64,000 nucleotides of DNA from Silene conica (lineage: Eukaryota; Streptophyta; Magnoliopsida; Caryophyllales; Caryophyllaceae), in the NCBI GenBank assembly GCA_029255685.2, contig CM055317.2:71041460-71105459 (forward strand), in the 5' to 3' direction. Shown here one piece after another: positions 35,333-45,787 of this stretch (its first letter is position 1; each line of letters opens with the position of its first letter). Position numbers and translations under genes: made by a program. The notes below the pieces were generated by a model, which searched no databases, was not told the DNA's origin, and worked only from the letters and a program-made list of their open reading frames with translations.

Positions 35333-35475
35333 TTTTTTTGCTTAATTTCATCTCATTTCGATTCAGTTTAATTCAGTCTAGCCCATTTATTTACAAATTA
35401 ACTCTTTTACTTCAGTTCAACTTTGTTCAATTTAATTCAGTTTAATCTTATTCAACCCCTTTCATCCGAAAATAA
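35333..35475. mobile_element. MITE-like copy of the family at 223-434
   Basis: Begins GTTCTTTTTTTGCTTAATTT, matching the inverse of the right end at 434, and continues with TTCAGTTTAATTCAG-type words. The right boundary is uncertain. Confidence 0.4.
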
Positions 35476-35914
35476 TACGGTCTATGTCTCAACAATAATT
35501 ACATCAAAAGCAATGCATGCTATACTTTGCCTTTTCCATGACTAAATTGAGTTTTATTATAAATTTATGATAACAATAACATCTGAAATGATATAGAGGA
35601 CAAATCTGTAGTTTGAAAATATTGGAGTAATTCAAAAATGAAAATAATAATTGTCTTTTTTGACCAAATTAAGAATGAAATGATGCAAATAGGAGGTTGG
35701 TGTTCTCTTGCTTTTTACATGCAAAAGTGTTGTAAAATAATATTCCTTTGCGCAGAAAGCTGAAACGCATACCGAATATGCAATAATACATTTATTAATA
35801 AAGTAATAATAATAGATCACAATTCCATCCAAATACAGAATAGTGTGAGTTCTTAATCTTATTATCATAGTTTATGCAACGTATATTGTACGTACGTACA
35901 CCTTTGTACAATTA

Positions 35915-35965
35915 CTAGGTTTGAAGTTTGAACCCGTGAAATTCACGGGTTTGCTTCCAAAATTT
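35915..35965 (-). mobile_element. Helitron-like 3' terminus
   Basis: On the minus strand the perfect hairpin AACCCGTGAATTTCACGGGT (completed by a final T) precedes CAAACTTCAAACCTAG/T, giving a stem of about 8 bp and a terminal CTAG abutting T. A related hairpin is at 37219-37250. Confidence 0.55.
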
Positions 35966-36839
35966 TACATAAATACCGTTAACCATAGTGAAGATATAAC
36001 GATTTAATCATGGTGAGGATATAATTATAATTCATAGTTTTCTTATTCAATTTGATCATTTTACCGAGTAAGATCGTGGCACACTAGCTATAACTTTTGT
36101 ACATTAAAATATACAAAACATCATAATGTATACTATTTTGAGTTAATAACAAAGATAACAACAACTATAACTTATAGTTTTCTTATCAAATTGGATCGTC
36201 TTGACGTGTAAAACCGTCTTGCACTATAACTAGCAATTAGAGGATTATACAACAAGATATACATATCTTGTGGAATAGATTTCGAGCTTGATATTAAAAA
36301 ATTTGAACTTATGTATATATTTCACGACCTTTATTAAAAAGAATCTGAGCGTCCTTAAAAAAAATTGTAAATCAAAACATTACATTGAAACTCAAAAAGA
36401 AAATACATATAAAACCCAAAGATTTTAATTTTAATGCTAGAAAATTATAATGCAAGAAAAATTTGTTAAAAGCTCGAAAAAATTACATATATATAAGCTC
36501 AAATAGATTTGTATGAGATGTACGATGCTCATATACATCTGGATGTATAATCCTATTTGTGTATAACTTGTATACAACTCGTATAAATCAAAATATACAA
36601 TGAAATGCATAACATTCTAAGTTAATATCTAATAATTTCGTAAAATTATTTCAATATGTGTAAACATTAAAGTAGGAAAATAAATTAATATATAAAACTC
36701 AAATGTGAATAACATATAATAACAAAACCCCATGAAAACGCTTCTATCTAATTAACTACAAAACCCAATTTCACAAACATAATAATATTGAAACTCATAA
36801 GTTTAAAACATGATCGTTTGCCTACCGCCATTTATATTT

Positions 36840-37025
36840 CTATAGTTTTAACTTTACAGAAGTTGGATGTGGTACATTGGATAGAATGTTGGTCGTCGTC
36901 GACACTGAGTTCTCGTACCGTGATCTACTGGTAATTAATTTTATTTTGGAGTAATTGTTTTATTATTTTTTGCAGGGTGATTGGGGCAGCGCAGGTGTGA
37001 CAAATCTGCAAGCAAAACCACTATT
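36840..37025 (+). pseudogene. Exon-like segments inside a Helitron-like region, unidentified
   Basis: CTTTACAG then about 75 bp free of stops in one frame (GTLDRMLVVVDTEFSYRDLL), then CTG/GTAATT, about 45 bp of T-rich sequence, TTTTTTGCAG, and another stop-free stretch (GDWGSAGVTNLQAKP). This exon-intron-exon layout inside AT-rich DNA flanked by Helitron-like hairpins suggests captured host sequence. I do not recognise the protein. Splice phase and frame are inferred. Confidence 0.3.
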
Positions 37026-37215
37026 TATATTGAATTTTGTAGTACGTATTTCTCGAGATAACTTATAAAGATAATGTTTATCTATTGAGATATTGTGGGT
37101 CAATTATTTTGCGGGAATGAAAAATATAATTTTCAAAAATAATAAGATTATTATCATTATTATTATGAGTTTTATATTCACGGGTCTATTTTTGCAATTT
37201 TAAATAAATTTTAAT

Positions 37216-37260
37216 TTAGGTTGTAACCCGTGAAATTCACGGGTCTATTTTTAGAATTTT
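37216..37260 (-). mobile_element. Second Helitron-like hairpin end
   Basis: TAACCCGTGAAATTCACGGG (stem completed by T), preceded on the plus strand by TTTAGGTTG; the inverse reads hairpin then CAACCTAA, a CTRR-type end. Same hairpin as at 35930-35950, so probably the same family. A half-copy lies at 37178 (TTCACGGGTCTATTTTTGC). Confidence 0.45.
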
Positions 37261-37857
37261 AGATGAGTATAGTTAATAATATTAAAGATAAACAAACAAA
37301 TTATTTACGAATAAATTAATTTAGAATTATTTATCACATATATCGGTATATATGAGCTAATATATATTTTGTTCATTAGGATGATCAAGACTTACCAAAA
37401 AATAGTGCACTTGTAATTACCCATTACACCATTTTAAAAATATTTATAGTCATGCAATAAAAGTTGTCTATTAAGGATTGTACAATAAAAGCAAACGTAA
37501 AGAATTTGTTGAGACAAAAGTAGTAAATGGATAGTTGGTTTAAAAACGTAAATTTGATTATTTTTATTAAAGATGTTTATATGGTGAACAACAGTTGTTG
37601 CGTACGACCGTCTTATACTAAGACAGTTCAATTTTATTAAAAAACCACTTATTTACTATATTAAATAAATAGTCTTCCTATTAAAATGAATCCATAAATG
37701 TGAAGACTTGTCTTACATTATAACGAAATTGTACTATAGTAAATTACCGCGCACACATTTATATATAAATCGAGCAAGAATTTAATCTGACATATATATT
37801 TCTAAGATTAACCCACAAACAAAAATGATGTAAGTTCTAGAATTCTCCACGTCCATT

Positions 37858-38512
37858 AAGGCTGAGTAAAAAATCCGATTATCTGAATTATCCGATATCC
37901 GATTCGTATCTGATTCCAAGTAATGGATATCTGATCCGAAAAGTGGTTCGGTTTGGATACCCGTATCCGAAATATTTGGATATCGGATCAAATACAGATA
38001 TCAGGTTTAAAAATTTGGATATCCGATATCCGAAAGTTATTGGATCAGATATCAAATATCGGATCGAATACCCGATATCCGTTAATATCCGATCCGTATC
38101 CGAGATTTGATCCATAAATAGTGCTAGCTAATTTCACAAAATTGTAAATGAACCTATCCACAATTTTAAGTACTAGCTAATTTCAGTTATCCGATATCCA
38201 ATATCCACAATATTACGCTAGTCTTCCTTGATAGGTAGCGGGTTTATACTTTGTAATATATACCGAATGAAATTAGTATTACGCTACTTTTCTTTTTTAT
38301 TACAGTTTGACAATATATAAAATACACAGAGCAGATATCGGATACCGGATAACTGATCCGAAATTTCCGGATATTTCCGGATACTAAATTTCGGATATCC
38401 GATCATTTCAGATCAGATCACGGATACTAAAAATTTGGATTTTTGGATCAGATATCCGATCCGAAGTAGGGTTTCGAATCGGTTATCCGATCCATACTCT
38501 GCTTAACGTCCA
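37858..38512. mobile_element. Non-autonomous DNA element with GGATATCCGATCC subterminal arrays
   Basis: Left edge TTAAGGCTGAGTAAAAAATC and right edge inverse (GATCCATACTCTGCTTAA) form imperfect ends. Both flanks are filled with overlapping direct and inverted GGATATC, CCGATATC, GGATCAGAT and ATCCGATCC words (37875-38112 and 38334-38495). No target duplication was established. Minus frames of 69 and 75 codons arise from the repeats. Confidence 0.6.
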
Positions 38513-39416
38513 TGACAATCTCTGGGCGGTCAAGTGACATATGACAATATGAATGCACTTGATAGCCGTAGCATAATTCTTAAAATTGTTTTTTTATATT
38601 TGTGAATTGTGAAGTATGAAGTCATGGAAATGACTACGTGTATTTTATTTAGAGTAATTCTCTTATTGTGTTTTGAGAACTGATTAGCTATATATTGGGT
38701 AGCATATCGTCCATATCGCATTCATATTTCATTGTAAAATGATTGAAACTTCAATGTGATGTGAGTATACTTCCGTTTTTTAGGAATCAATGATTTTTTT
38801 TAATTCCATTAACACTCTTTTCCCTAGAATAATGGCAATCAGTTCCTAAACTTTAAAATTTTAGGATTAGTTTATACTATAACTCATTTTAGTATATATA
38901 ATCTCCACAATTTTAGCATTTGGCATATAGATATTTGAAAAATCACCATAATTAAAATAATCAAATTAATTTTTAAAAAGTAATATCCTAGACAAACGGT
39001 GAATATTCCATTTTGAATATGGAATAACTTAAACCAATTAAATGTAGATTCATTTTTTTATTTTAATGGTTGACTTTTTTTTATTTCAATTACTCGAAGT
39101 CACTAATGTAGCGATACGTCATACTCAAATGAAAATTTGTGATGCCAAGTCAGCGCGATTGGCTTTTGCATTAGTAAAATATATGTGAATAGGTCCTAAC
39201 ACTTTGACCCTTTAAAGTTTCACGGGTTACAACCCAATTATGAATGATTTATATATGTGAATAGGTCCTAACATTTTGACCCTTTAAAGTTTTCCAAATT
39301 CTGGTTTTTGACGATCACTTCTCAAAATCACTTTTGGTCTGAAAATTCAAACGGGCTTATGCCCAAATTTTATGATTAAATATTTGAATTTGAATGTAAT
39401 TACAATTGTGCACCCG
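38513..39416. other. Spacer with a short direct duplication
   Basis: Mostly AT-rich with no gene. About 40 bp (TATATGTGAATAGGTCCTAA through TTTGACCCTTTAAAGTTT) is repeated at about 39180-39220 and 39250-39292. The first copy is followed by TTCACGGGTTACAACCC, half of the Helitron-like hairpin seen at 37219. Confidence 0.45.
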
Positions 39417-40497
39417 GTATTGTAGCTTAATTCGATTTCAACCAAATTAACTACTTATCCATTTTTCACAATGTTACGAGGTTTGATCCATACTAGTTTA
39501 CCGCATACCCGCACTCTAATGTCCTTTGTTGCGTCTTAAAATTTGTGCGATCGCTTCCTACTATGACCTGAGGAACCTTCCTTGTGATTTTGGGAGAATT
39601 TTGTTTTACGACCCTGAAATCCCGAAAACCGTGTATTATATACTTCAATTTGAGCTGTTCGGGATGTCTTACCGGACCACGTTTCTTTATTTTCTGATTT
39701 TTCTACCACATACTCATGATTTTTTGTATTTGATTTCAGCCCAAATAACGAGTAATAATCCCATCATCACAATTATCCGAGATTCGACAAATGTTCGCTT
39801 ATCACATACCAGCACTCCCGAATGTTCCATTGTTCCTTCAATTTTGAGTGGCGGCTTTACGTGTGAGATTTTTAGAGAATTTTGTCCTGTGACCCTAGAA
39901 TTCCGAAAAATGCAAATTATACACTTAAATTTAAGTAGTTCGGGAGGTCGTACCAGACCACGTTTCTATTTCGCCCTGTATTTCTACCACGTGCTCGATA
40001 TCATTTCAGGAATTAACTTATTCGATTTCAGGCCCAAATAACGAGTATTAATCCATTTTTTACGATCGACGAATGTTGGTTTATCACATACCGCCACCCC
40101 CAAATGAGCCATGTTGCTCCTCAAATTTTGTGTAGCCCCTATACCTAATATGAGGAACTTTTTGTGTGATTTTCGGAAAAAAATTTGTTCTAGAACCATG
40201 GAATCCTGAAAACCGTGTATTATATACTCTTTAAGTTGAGTCGTTAAAGTGGTTATACCGGACCACGTTTTTTCTTCTGGTTTTACTACCGCGCTTCTGA
40301 GGTCGTTTCAGGTGTTAAGTTATTCGATCTCAACCCTAAATAACGAGTATTAATTATTTTTTCACAATTTTACGAGGTTTAATGAATGCTTATTTATCTT
40401 ATACGGGTATCCCAAATGTCTTCCCTTGCGCCTCAAATTTTGTGGAAGTGCTTTACTTGATTCGAGAAACCTTCTATATGATTCCTTTAGAATTTTA
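39417..40497 (+). repeat. Satellite-like tandem array, cluster B (units of about 300 bp)
   Basis: Units are marked by CCCAAATAACGAGTA at about 39740, 40033 and 40336 (spacing 293 and 303). Each has CGTGTATTATATACTT, GGACCACGTTTCT and CATACC.GCACTCCC-type blocks in the same order as cluster A. The array is cut at 40498 by the Helitron-like end. The 171-codon frame at 39526-40041 crosses units and is fortuitous. Confidence 0.75.
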
Positions 40498-40498
40498 C

Positions 40499-40530
40499 TA
40501 GTTTTCTTGCCCGTGTGTTGCACGGACATT
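40499..40530 (-). mobile_element. Helitron-like 3' terminus inserted in satellite cluster B
   Basis: On the minus strand CCGTGCAACACACGG (hairpin) is followed by GCAAGAAAACTAG and T. This hairpin-CTAG-T arrangement is a strong Helitron end. It interrupts a satellite unit after AGAATTTTA. The other end of the element, to the right, is not identifiable. Confidence 0.6.
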
Positions 40531-40574
40531 GAAATAAGTTGTAATTATAGTGTCTTGCATTACTTAACTTAATT

Positions 40575-40726
40575 GTAAAACATTAATTGTACATTTAATG
40601 TTTGATATATTATTCTTTTAAATTGCAGTCACTTAATAATTTAACGTCATGTAAAACATTAATTGTACATTTAATGTTTGATATATTATTCTTTTAAATT
40701 GCAGTCACTTAATAATTTAACGTCAT
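40575..40726. repeat. Perfect 76-bp tandem duplication
   Basis: Two adjacent identical copies of a 76-bp segment starting GTAAAACATTAATTGTACAT and ending TTTAACGTCAT. I see no differences, so the duplication is recent. No gene overlaps. Confidence 0.9.
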
Positions 40727-41207
40727 GTCAATATTGGGAAGAAGTAGAGAATTCCCTATTTAGTTGGCAAATGAGATATGAGAAAAATAGTGCAAGAATG
40801 AAATGTTCCAAACAAGAATACAACTGAAATGATATAATGAAATAAAGTATGTTACAACAATTTTCATCATGAAAAAAAATAACTCAATTAAAAGTTAATG
40901 ATATCGTCTTGACATAACATATACTCTCTTCATTCTTATCCAATGTTCCAACATTCCATTTGTGTACAATTATTTAATCTATTGTTTTCCTTTCATACTT
41001 GGTAAAATAATTGACATAAATATCTTCTTCCATTTCTTATATTTACAATGATACAATTACAACAAAAATTCCACATTTGAACATCTTTATATACACACCT
41101 CTAAATATTTCCAAAACACCGACACAAAATACACTATAGAGTTATTCCACATTAAAATTTATTCCCCACTAAAGGGAGTATTCGATTGGATTGATGAAGG
41201 GAATATA
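40727..41207. other. Unassigned AT-rich spacer
   Basis: No gene or element end recognised. It may be the body of the Helitron that ends at 40499. Confidence 0.35.
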
Positions 41208-41222
41208 CACTACAACAAAATG

Positions 41223-41258
41223 GCACTTGCGCCACGTTTAAAAACGTGGCGCAAGTGC
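41223..41258. repeat. Perfect hairpin adjacent to the left CACTA terminus
   Basis: GCACTTGCGCCACGTTT is followed immediately by its inverse AAACGTGGCGCAAGTGC with two A residues between. The stem is the inner part of the TIR, so the left end has the TIR core in both orientations. The right end lacks this. Confidence 0.9.
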
Positions 41259-41859
41259 TAAATTCCCGTGACTATACAGTTTTGCCACGGGAAATCAGTC
41301 GTGACCCAAGTGGCCGTGGCAAAATTTTAGCCACGGGAAAAATTGCAACGTGGCTAGAATTAGCAACTTTGCCACGGTATTCCCCGTGGCTAAAATAGCG
41401 TGGCTAAACAATTTTGCCGTGGCTAAAATTGTTTTAGTCACAAGTTAATATTGTGGTCAAATTAAAAAAAATCGTGGCTAAATACTACTGGCCACGAAAT
41501 AATAACGTGACAAAAGAGAGACTCTCGTGAGCAGATATTGACAGCCACAAAATTGTTGTGGCTAGAGATACTAGTCACGAAACAATAACGTAGCAAAAAT
41601 GAGTCACGTGACTAAATATTTTTGACCACAAATATTATCATGTCTGAATAATAAAATTCTCGTGGCTAAACATTACTAGCCACGAGACAATAATGTGGCA
41701 AAATACTCTCGTCACTGAAAAATAATTGTCACAAATATTATCGTGGCAAATTTTATAGTTTTCGTGACCGACACATTATGCTCGTAAAAATGGAATAAAA
41801 ACTTATTGTCGATTACATAAAACGTAGCATACTTGTGTTTTATAACAGCTAAGAAAACA

Positions 41860-42060
41860 CTAAAAATAAGTAATGTGAAATACATGTCCGCAAAAAGAAA
41901 AAAAAACATAATCCAAGCTTATGCATCTAATGCTCGTAAAAATTATAAATCTAATGGCAAATTCTTCGGATGGAAACTTGTTTGCTCCATATTTGTACAC
42001 CCAGGCCCAAAGAAAAGCAACTGAAACACCTATACCAAAAAAGTAGAAAAAAATATTATA
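41860..42060 (-). other. Stop-free minus-strand segment in CACTA cargo, unidentified
   Basis: The minus frame encodes a hydrophobic stretch followed by VAFLWAWVYKYGANKFPSEE, which reads like a membrane-protein exon. It adjoins the captured gene fragments in the same orientation. I do not recognise the protein and its ends are undefined; a chance frame of 67 codons cannot be excluded. Confidence 0.3.
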
Positions 42061-42156
42061 CAAGTGTCATTAGAAATAAATTACGATTTATTCAATATGA
42101 ATATTATTAAAAGTAGAGTGTATTTTTTTTAAGTCGATAAAAAAATGAAACTAACC

Positions 42157-42300
42157 TTAGTGAGATGGTCCGATCACGTATGATTTCAATAAATCTTCCA
42201 GTTTCTTCTGCCACATTTCATTGTTCACAGCTATCTTCTCGTCCACCTTTGCCTCAGCTAAGATACTATGGTCAAGAATTTGAATAGGCGTACACCTTTA
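42157..42300 (-). pseudogene. Unidentified 3'-terminal exon-like fragment in the CACTA cargo
   Basis: A minus-strand frame of about 45 codons, ending in a stop at 42157, runs ILAEAKVDEKIAVNNEMWQK followed by KLEDLLKSYVIGPSH. Its charged, helix-like composition looks genuinely coding. It begins just where the alpha-glucosidase I similarity stops, in a different frame. It may be a separate captured fragment; I cannot name the source. Confidence 0.4.
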
Positions 42301-42724
42301 CCCTTCCCTGTCTCCTGATCATACTGCTCCCATAGATAACCAATTCCGTAATAGTTCTGAACAGTGTTGCTGCCAAGAGAAAAATAATCAAGTTGTAGAC
42401 ATGAGGCATTCGAAAAACAAAACTAGCCAAGCTAAATCATCCCTGCTAGATTGGCAAATACCTTATTAAATTGGTTCTCAAGTCATTGTGTATCGTTTAG
42501 TTTATATGGCCCATCCATTGCAAAAAGGTTGAAGCCATAAGACAAATATCACTCACACCCTTAATTGCAACAAATAGTCAAATAAGGGAGTATGAAATAA
42601 CATGTAATCAGTACCCTCGGAGTAATGTTTGAGAGCGGAGAGGATCATATAGTTCATGCTCATCCAAATTGAACCCCTCCAGTACGGTGCATAATGCTCT
42701 GTGTTGTAATTCATGTATAAGGAG
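42280..42724 (-). pseudogene. GCS1: Captured alpha-glucosidase I (mannosyl-oligosaccharide glucosidase, GH63) fragment
   Basis: Three exon pieces in order on the minus strand, introns retained. Exon a (42724 to 42615) encodes [20 protein letters not shown] then [11 protein letters not shown], with CTCCAG before it and GTACTG after. Exon b (about 42525 to 42462) gives DGPYK and, after a one-base shift, HNDLRTNLIR, with AAG/GTATTT at its end. Exon c (from 42369, after TTGGCAG) gives NTVQNYYGIGYLWEQYDQET then GKGKG. These match the conserved C-terminal catalytic region of GH63 glucosidase I (APYWRG..W..MNY..L.AL.HY; LR.N; GYLWEQY), the ER enzyme that removes the first glucose from N-glycan precursors. 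The copy lacks the N-terminal part and is frameshifted, so it is not functional as an enzyme. Intron retention shows capture from genomic DNA. Confidence 0.85.
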
Positions 42725-44284
42725 CTGGAGAAAAGAACAAAAACTGATTTAGCAAGCAGTCATTAGTGCAATCTCCAATTTGTGCACATGAGACGGTCGC
42801 ACAAGAAAATAAATAAAAGAAAGATTTACAGACACAGGTACAACTATTGCTACTGACGAAGTCTCAGCAGTTGCTGAATTACGTGTAGAAAGGAGAGCTT
42901 TCCTCAATCACTAAAGACATCTAAAGCCTAAAGGTAAGCTAAAGTAAAATCTATTTTACTTATGAGTAGCCGAAACTCTGCCGACAATGTGACAAGCAAT
43001 TGCGTATTTTTTCTTCGGGCATGAACTTAACAACTTAACTACTGAATTCAATTTTTGAGTTGCTGGTTGTCTATAGAAACAACTTAACTATTGAGATTTC
43101 TACTCTGTCGGGACAGTCAGAATTCAATACGCTATTCTGCATTAAATCAGGTGACTCAGATCATTTAGATAATAGAACCCTTAAGTAATGACAATTAGGT
43201 AATAGAAACCTTAAGTTCATCTACGTTTAAAAACTGAGAACTGCCGCATACATTTGACACCTTCATTTCGCTATAGACGAGAGTATTTGAGGCATTGTGT
43301 TAGCTGAAGAGTTTGCAGGTGAGCTAAAGAGTTTCCAGTAATTCAAACTGGATATACAGAAGAATGTTTAGACCAGAAGATATAGATTATATTTGGTTAC
43401 ATTTCAGTAAGCTGATCTTTGATCAGTTAATTAATGAGTTAGTAGATCAGTTATTGGAGATTTAACGGTGGAAATTAATCATTTATTGTCTTATTTTATA
43501 ATAACTAACTCAGTCTTGTACATTATTATAGGTATAATGAAATATACATAATTGGTCTCCTATAAATAAGACGGTTTTACTTACTACTAATAGTCAAATA
43601 AGAAATATCACTACCTTACCTTCTTGGGTTTAATGCATTTTTGTTACTGTACTTATCTAACTAGCAGTACACAACCACACTGAGGTAACAGTGTTACATT
43701 CTGATTATGGTAAATCACTGAAGTAGTCTTTCAGCACCGGACAAGGTAGTTTGACTCATTAAAGAGTTTTTGCTCGACTAGTCAGGCATGAGCTACAATA
43801 ATTCGGTATTTACAGCTTATTTTTGGTCGTGCAGGAGTGAGAACAGTGTGAGGGATTCGTGTTTAGGTAAGGATAAGAAAGTAAGACTTCCACAAGCCAT
43901 GCTCGATCGACCAGGGGTAACCGACCTAGAAAGAAAGTTCATACCCCACAACCCAATTTATAAGGCTCGCTGAATTCATAAAAGCATAATAGGATAGTCC
44001 AAGCATATTAAATCAATGAGGGCAATTAACTTTCTTAGTATTCAGCCTAAGAATGAGAGCAAAGAAGGACTCTATCCCTATCGTTCAAGCTAGCTTCTGC
44101 ATATGCACATGCCCTGTTTTCAATCAAAATATGGTTATAACTACATTACCATCTCAAATCACCATAAAAAAATAATAGAACATCATCAGACAAAATATCA
44201 GTATGCATATAAATAACATCTACTCAAGTTATTTCTATACGTTTATTGAAAAAAAATCGAGTTACTGCGAAATCAGAAAGCTAC
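42725..44284. other. CACTA cargo between the two gene fragments
   Basis: Non-coding as far as I can tell, perhaps introns or flanks of the captured genes. A 61-codon plus-strand frame at 43788-43973 (contains RLPQAMLDRPGVTDLERKFI) is unusually rich in polar residues but unrecognised. Otherwise there are no features. Confidence 0.35.
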
Positions 44285-44597
44285 CTCTTGATCAAGTTAT
44301 CTCTAACAAGAGCAGAAACCCTCGGTCTCTCAGTAAGCAATTGATCAGCATTAAATTGGGCAACAATAGACTTTAAAACTTCATCACCAATACCAGGCAA
44401 AATCCTCTCATCATAGTCAGTACCAAGATGCTGGAAAATAGTAGGAAGCTTCCCTTCATGAGGCCGCGAAAATTCCGAAGTGTAAGATTAACCATCTGAA
44501 GATCCTTGGTACCAGAAATGGAGGAGAACTGGTGAGGTCGGGTGTGAATATCGAAGATATACTGGACTTGGCAAGTAGTAATATTATAGGCGTTTTT
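44285..44597 (-). pseudogene. PHB: Captured prohibitin (PHB3/PHB4-type) exon, frameshifted
   Basis: The minus strand reads [20 protein letters not shown] then MVNLTLR. After a frameshift it continues [20 protein letters not shown] and [20 protein letters not shown], then DNLIKR, ending at a good donor AAGAG/GTAGC. CTGCTTTTTCAG at the upstream edge is the matching acceptor, so this is one internal exon of 313 bp. The sequence is the conserved SPFH-domain core of type I plant prohibitins, scaffold proteins of the inner mitochondrial membrane. The first and last parts of the gene are missing and the frame breaks after NLTLR, so this is a dead fragment. Same orientation as the GCS1 fragment. Confidence 0.92.
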
Positions 44598-45491
44598 CTG
44601 AAAAAGCAGACGCCCACAATCAAATCGGTTTATGTTTTCAAACCCTAAATCCCCAAAATGCCCCAAATCAATTAATCATCCATACTAGTCAGCTACTACA
44701 TGTAACTATGCATCCATCATTATATTACGAAGTTAATATCCTAATTATATCATAACAGCATCTAAACAACAACAATATGCTAGGAATTAATAATGCATAG
44801 TTCTAGCTAATAAGACAGCAAAAAAATTGGTTTTAAGGAAGGTGTATTCTTTATATCCTCTACCTCAATTAATCAAAACGCAAAGGAATAGAAAAAGGAA
44901 ATGAATCATACCTTAGTCGGCCTTTGGAGAAATCCTAGTAACATTTGCCCAAAATGTGAAATGAATACGAACAAAATAACAACTACGAAATGATGCAACA
45001 ACGGTCTCATTAAGGTCTACCCCAATAAAGCAACATCATACAACAACCAAAAATTAAACTGAATAAAAAACCTCAATTTTAATAACCCTAAAAATTAATT
45101 ACCTCTAGTAAACAAATGATGGCGACGGTTGTGATTGTAATAGTCGGTGACGGTGACCATGGTAATAGTGATGGACCAGGATGACGCTGGTGACGGTCTG
45201 GATAAATGATGCCGATAGGAGATGGAAGGCGTTGTTGATATTAGATGATGACGATAGTAATGGAAAGGGATGGATTTATTAGGGGTAAATGGGATTTGAT
45301 TTAAGGGAATGAAAATCGAAATGGGAATACAGTTGAATGTGTTTGTGGTTGGTTCATAAACAAAAATAAAATGGTTCACAAACAAAAATAAAAATATTTA
45401 ATATTTAATTTTTGACACTTTCCTTCTTTTCTTAATTTTTTTTCTTTTTTATTAATACTCGTATTATGATGAGAACTTGATTATAGACTTA

Positions 45492-45787
45492 GGGGTCGTT
45501 TGGTTACCCACTAAAAAACGTAGGAATTTAAATTCACGTGAATTGCTAAATTGACCTCTTGTTTGGTTACCCCAATTCACGTGAATTTGTACTTCCCATG
45601 AATTTGCAATTCCTCCATAATGGAGGAAGTGGCTTACCTAGGCCCCCCTAGGTAAGTGGGAATGCCTATATGAATTGCATTTCCTACATAACAACCAAAC
45701 AACATTTTCTAATTCACGTGAATTTTAAAATCATGTGATTTACGACTTCCTAGGCTATACGAATTCCTACATGCAACCAAACGACTC
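45492..45787. mobile_element. Tourist-type MITE nested in the CACTA element
   Basis: Starts GGGGTCGTTTGGTTACCCAC, ends inversely GCAACCAAACGACTCC; TTA duplicated at 45489-45491 and 45788-45790. Repeated AATTCACGTGAATT palindromes inside. 296 bp. Its insertion postdates the CACTA element. Confidence 0.9.

Noticed and set aside
39526-40041. 171-codon plus-strand ORF
   Set aside because: Crosses satellite units; the repeated blocks are read in different frames from unit to unit, so the open frame is fortuitous.
45095-45385. 96-codon minus-strand ORF in the CACTA element, His/Pro/Ser-rich
   Set aside because: Low-complexity codons from GATGACG-type repeats; no family resemblance.
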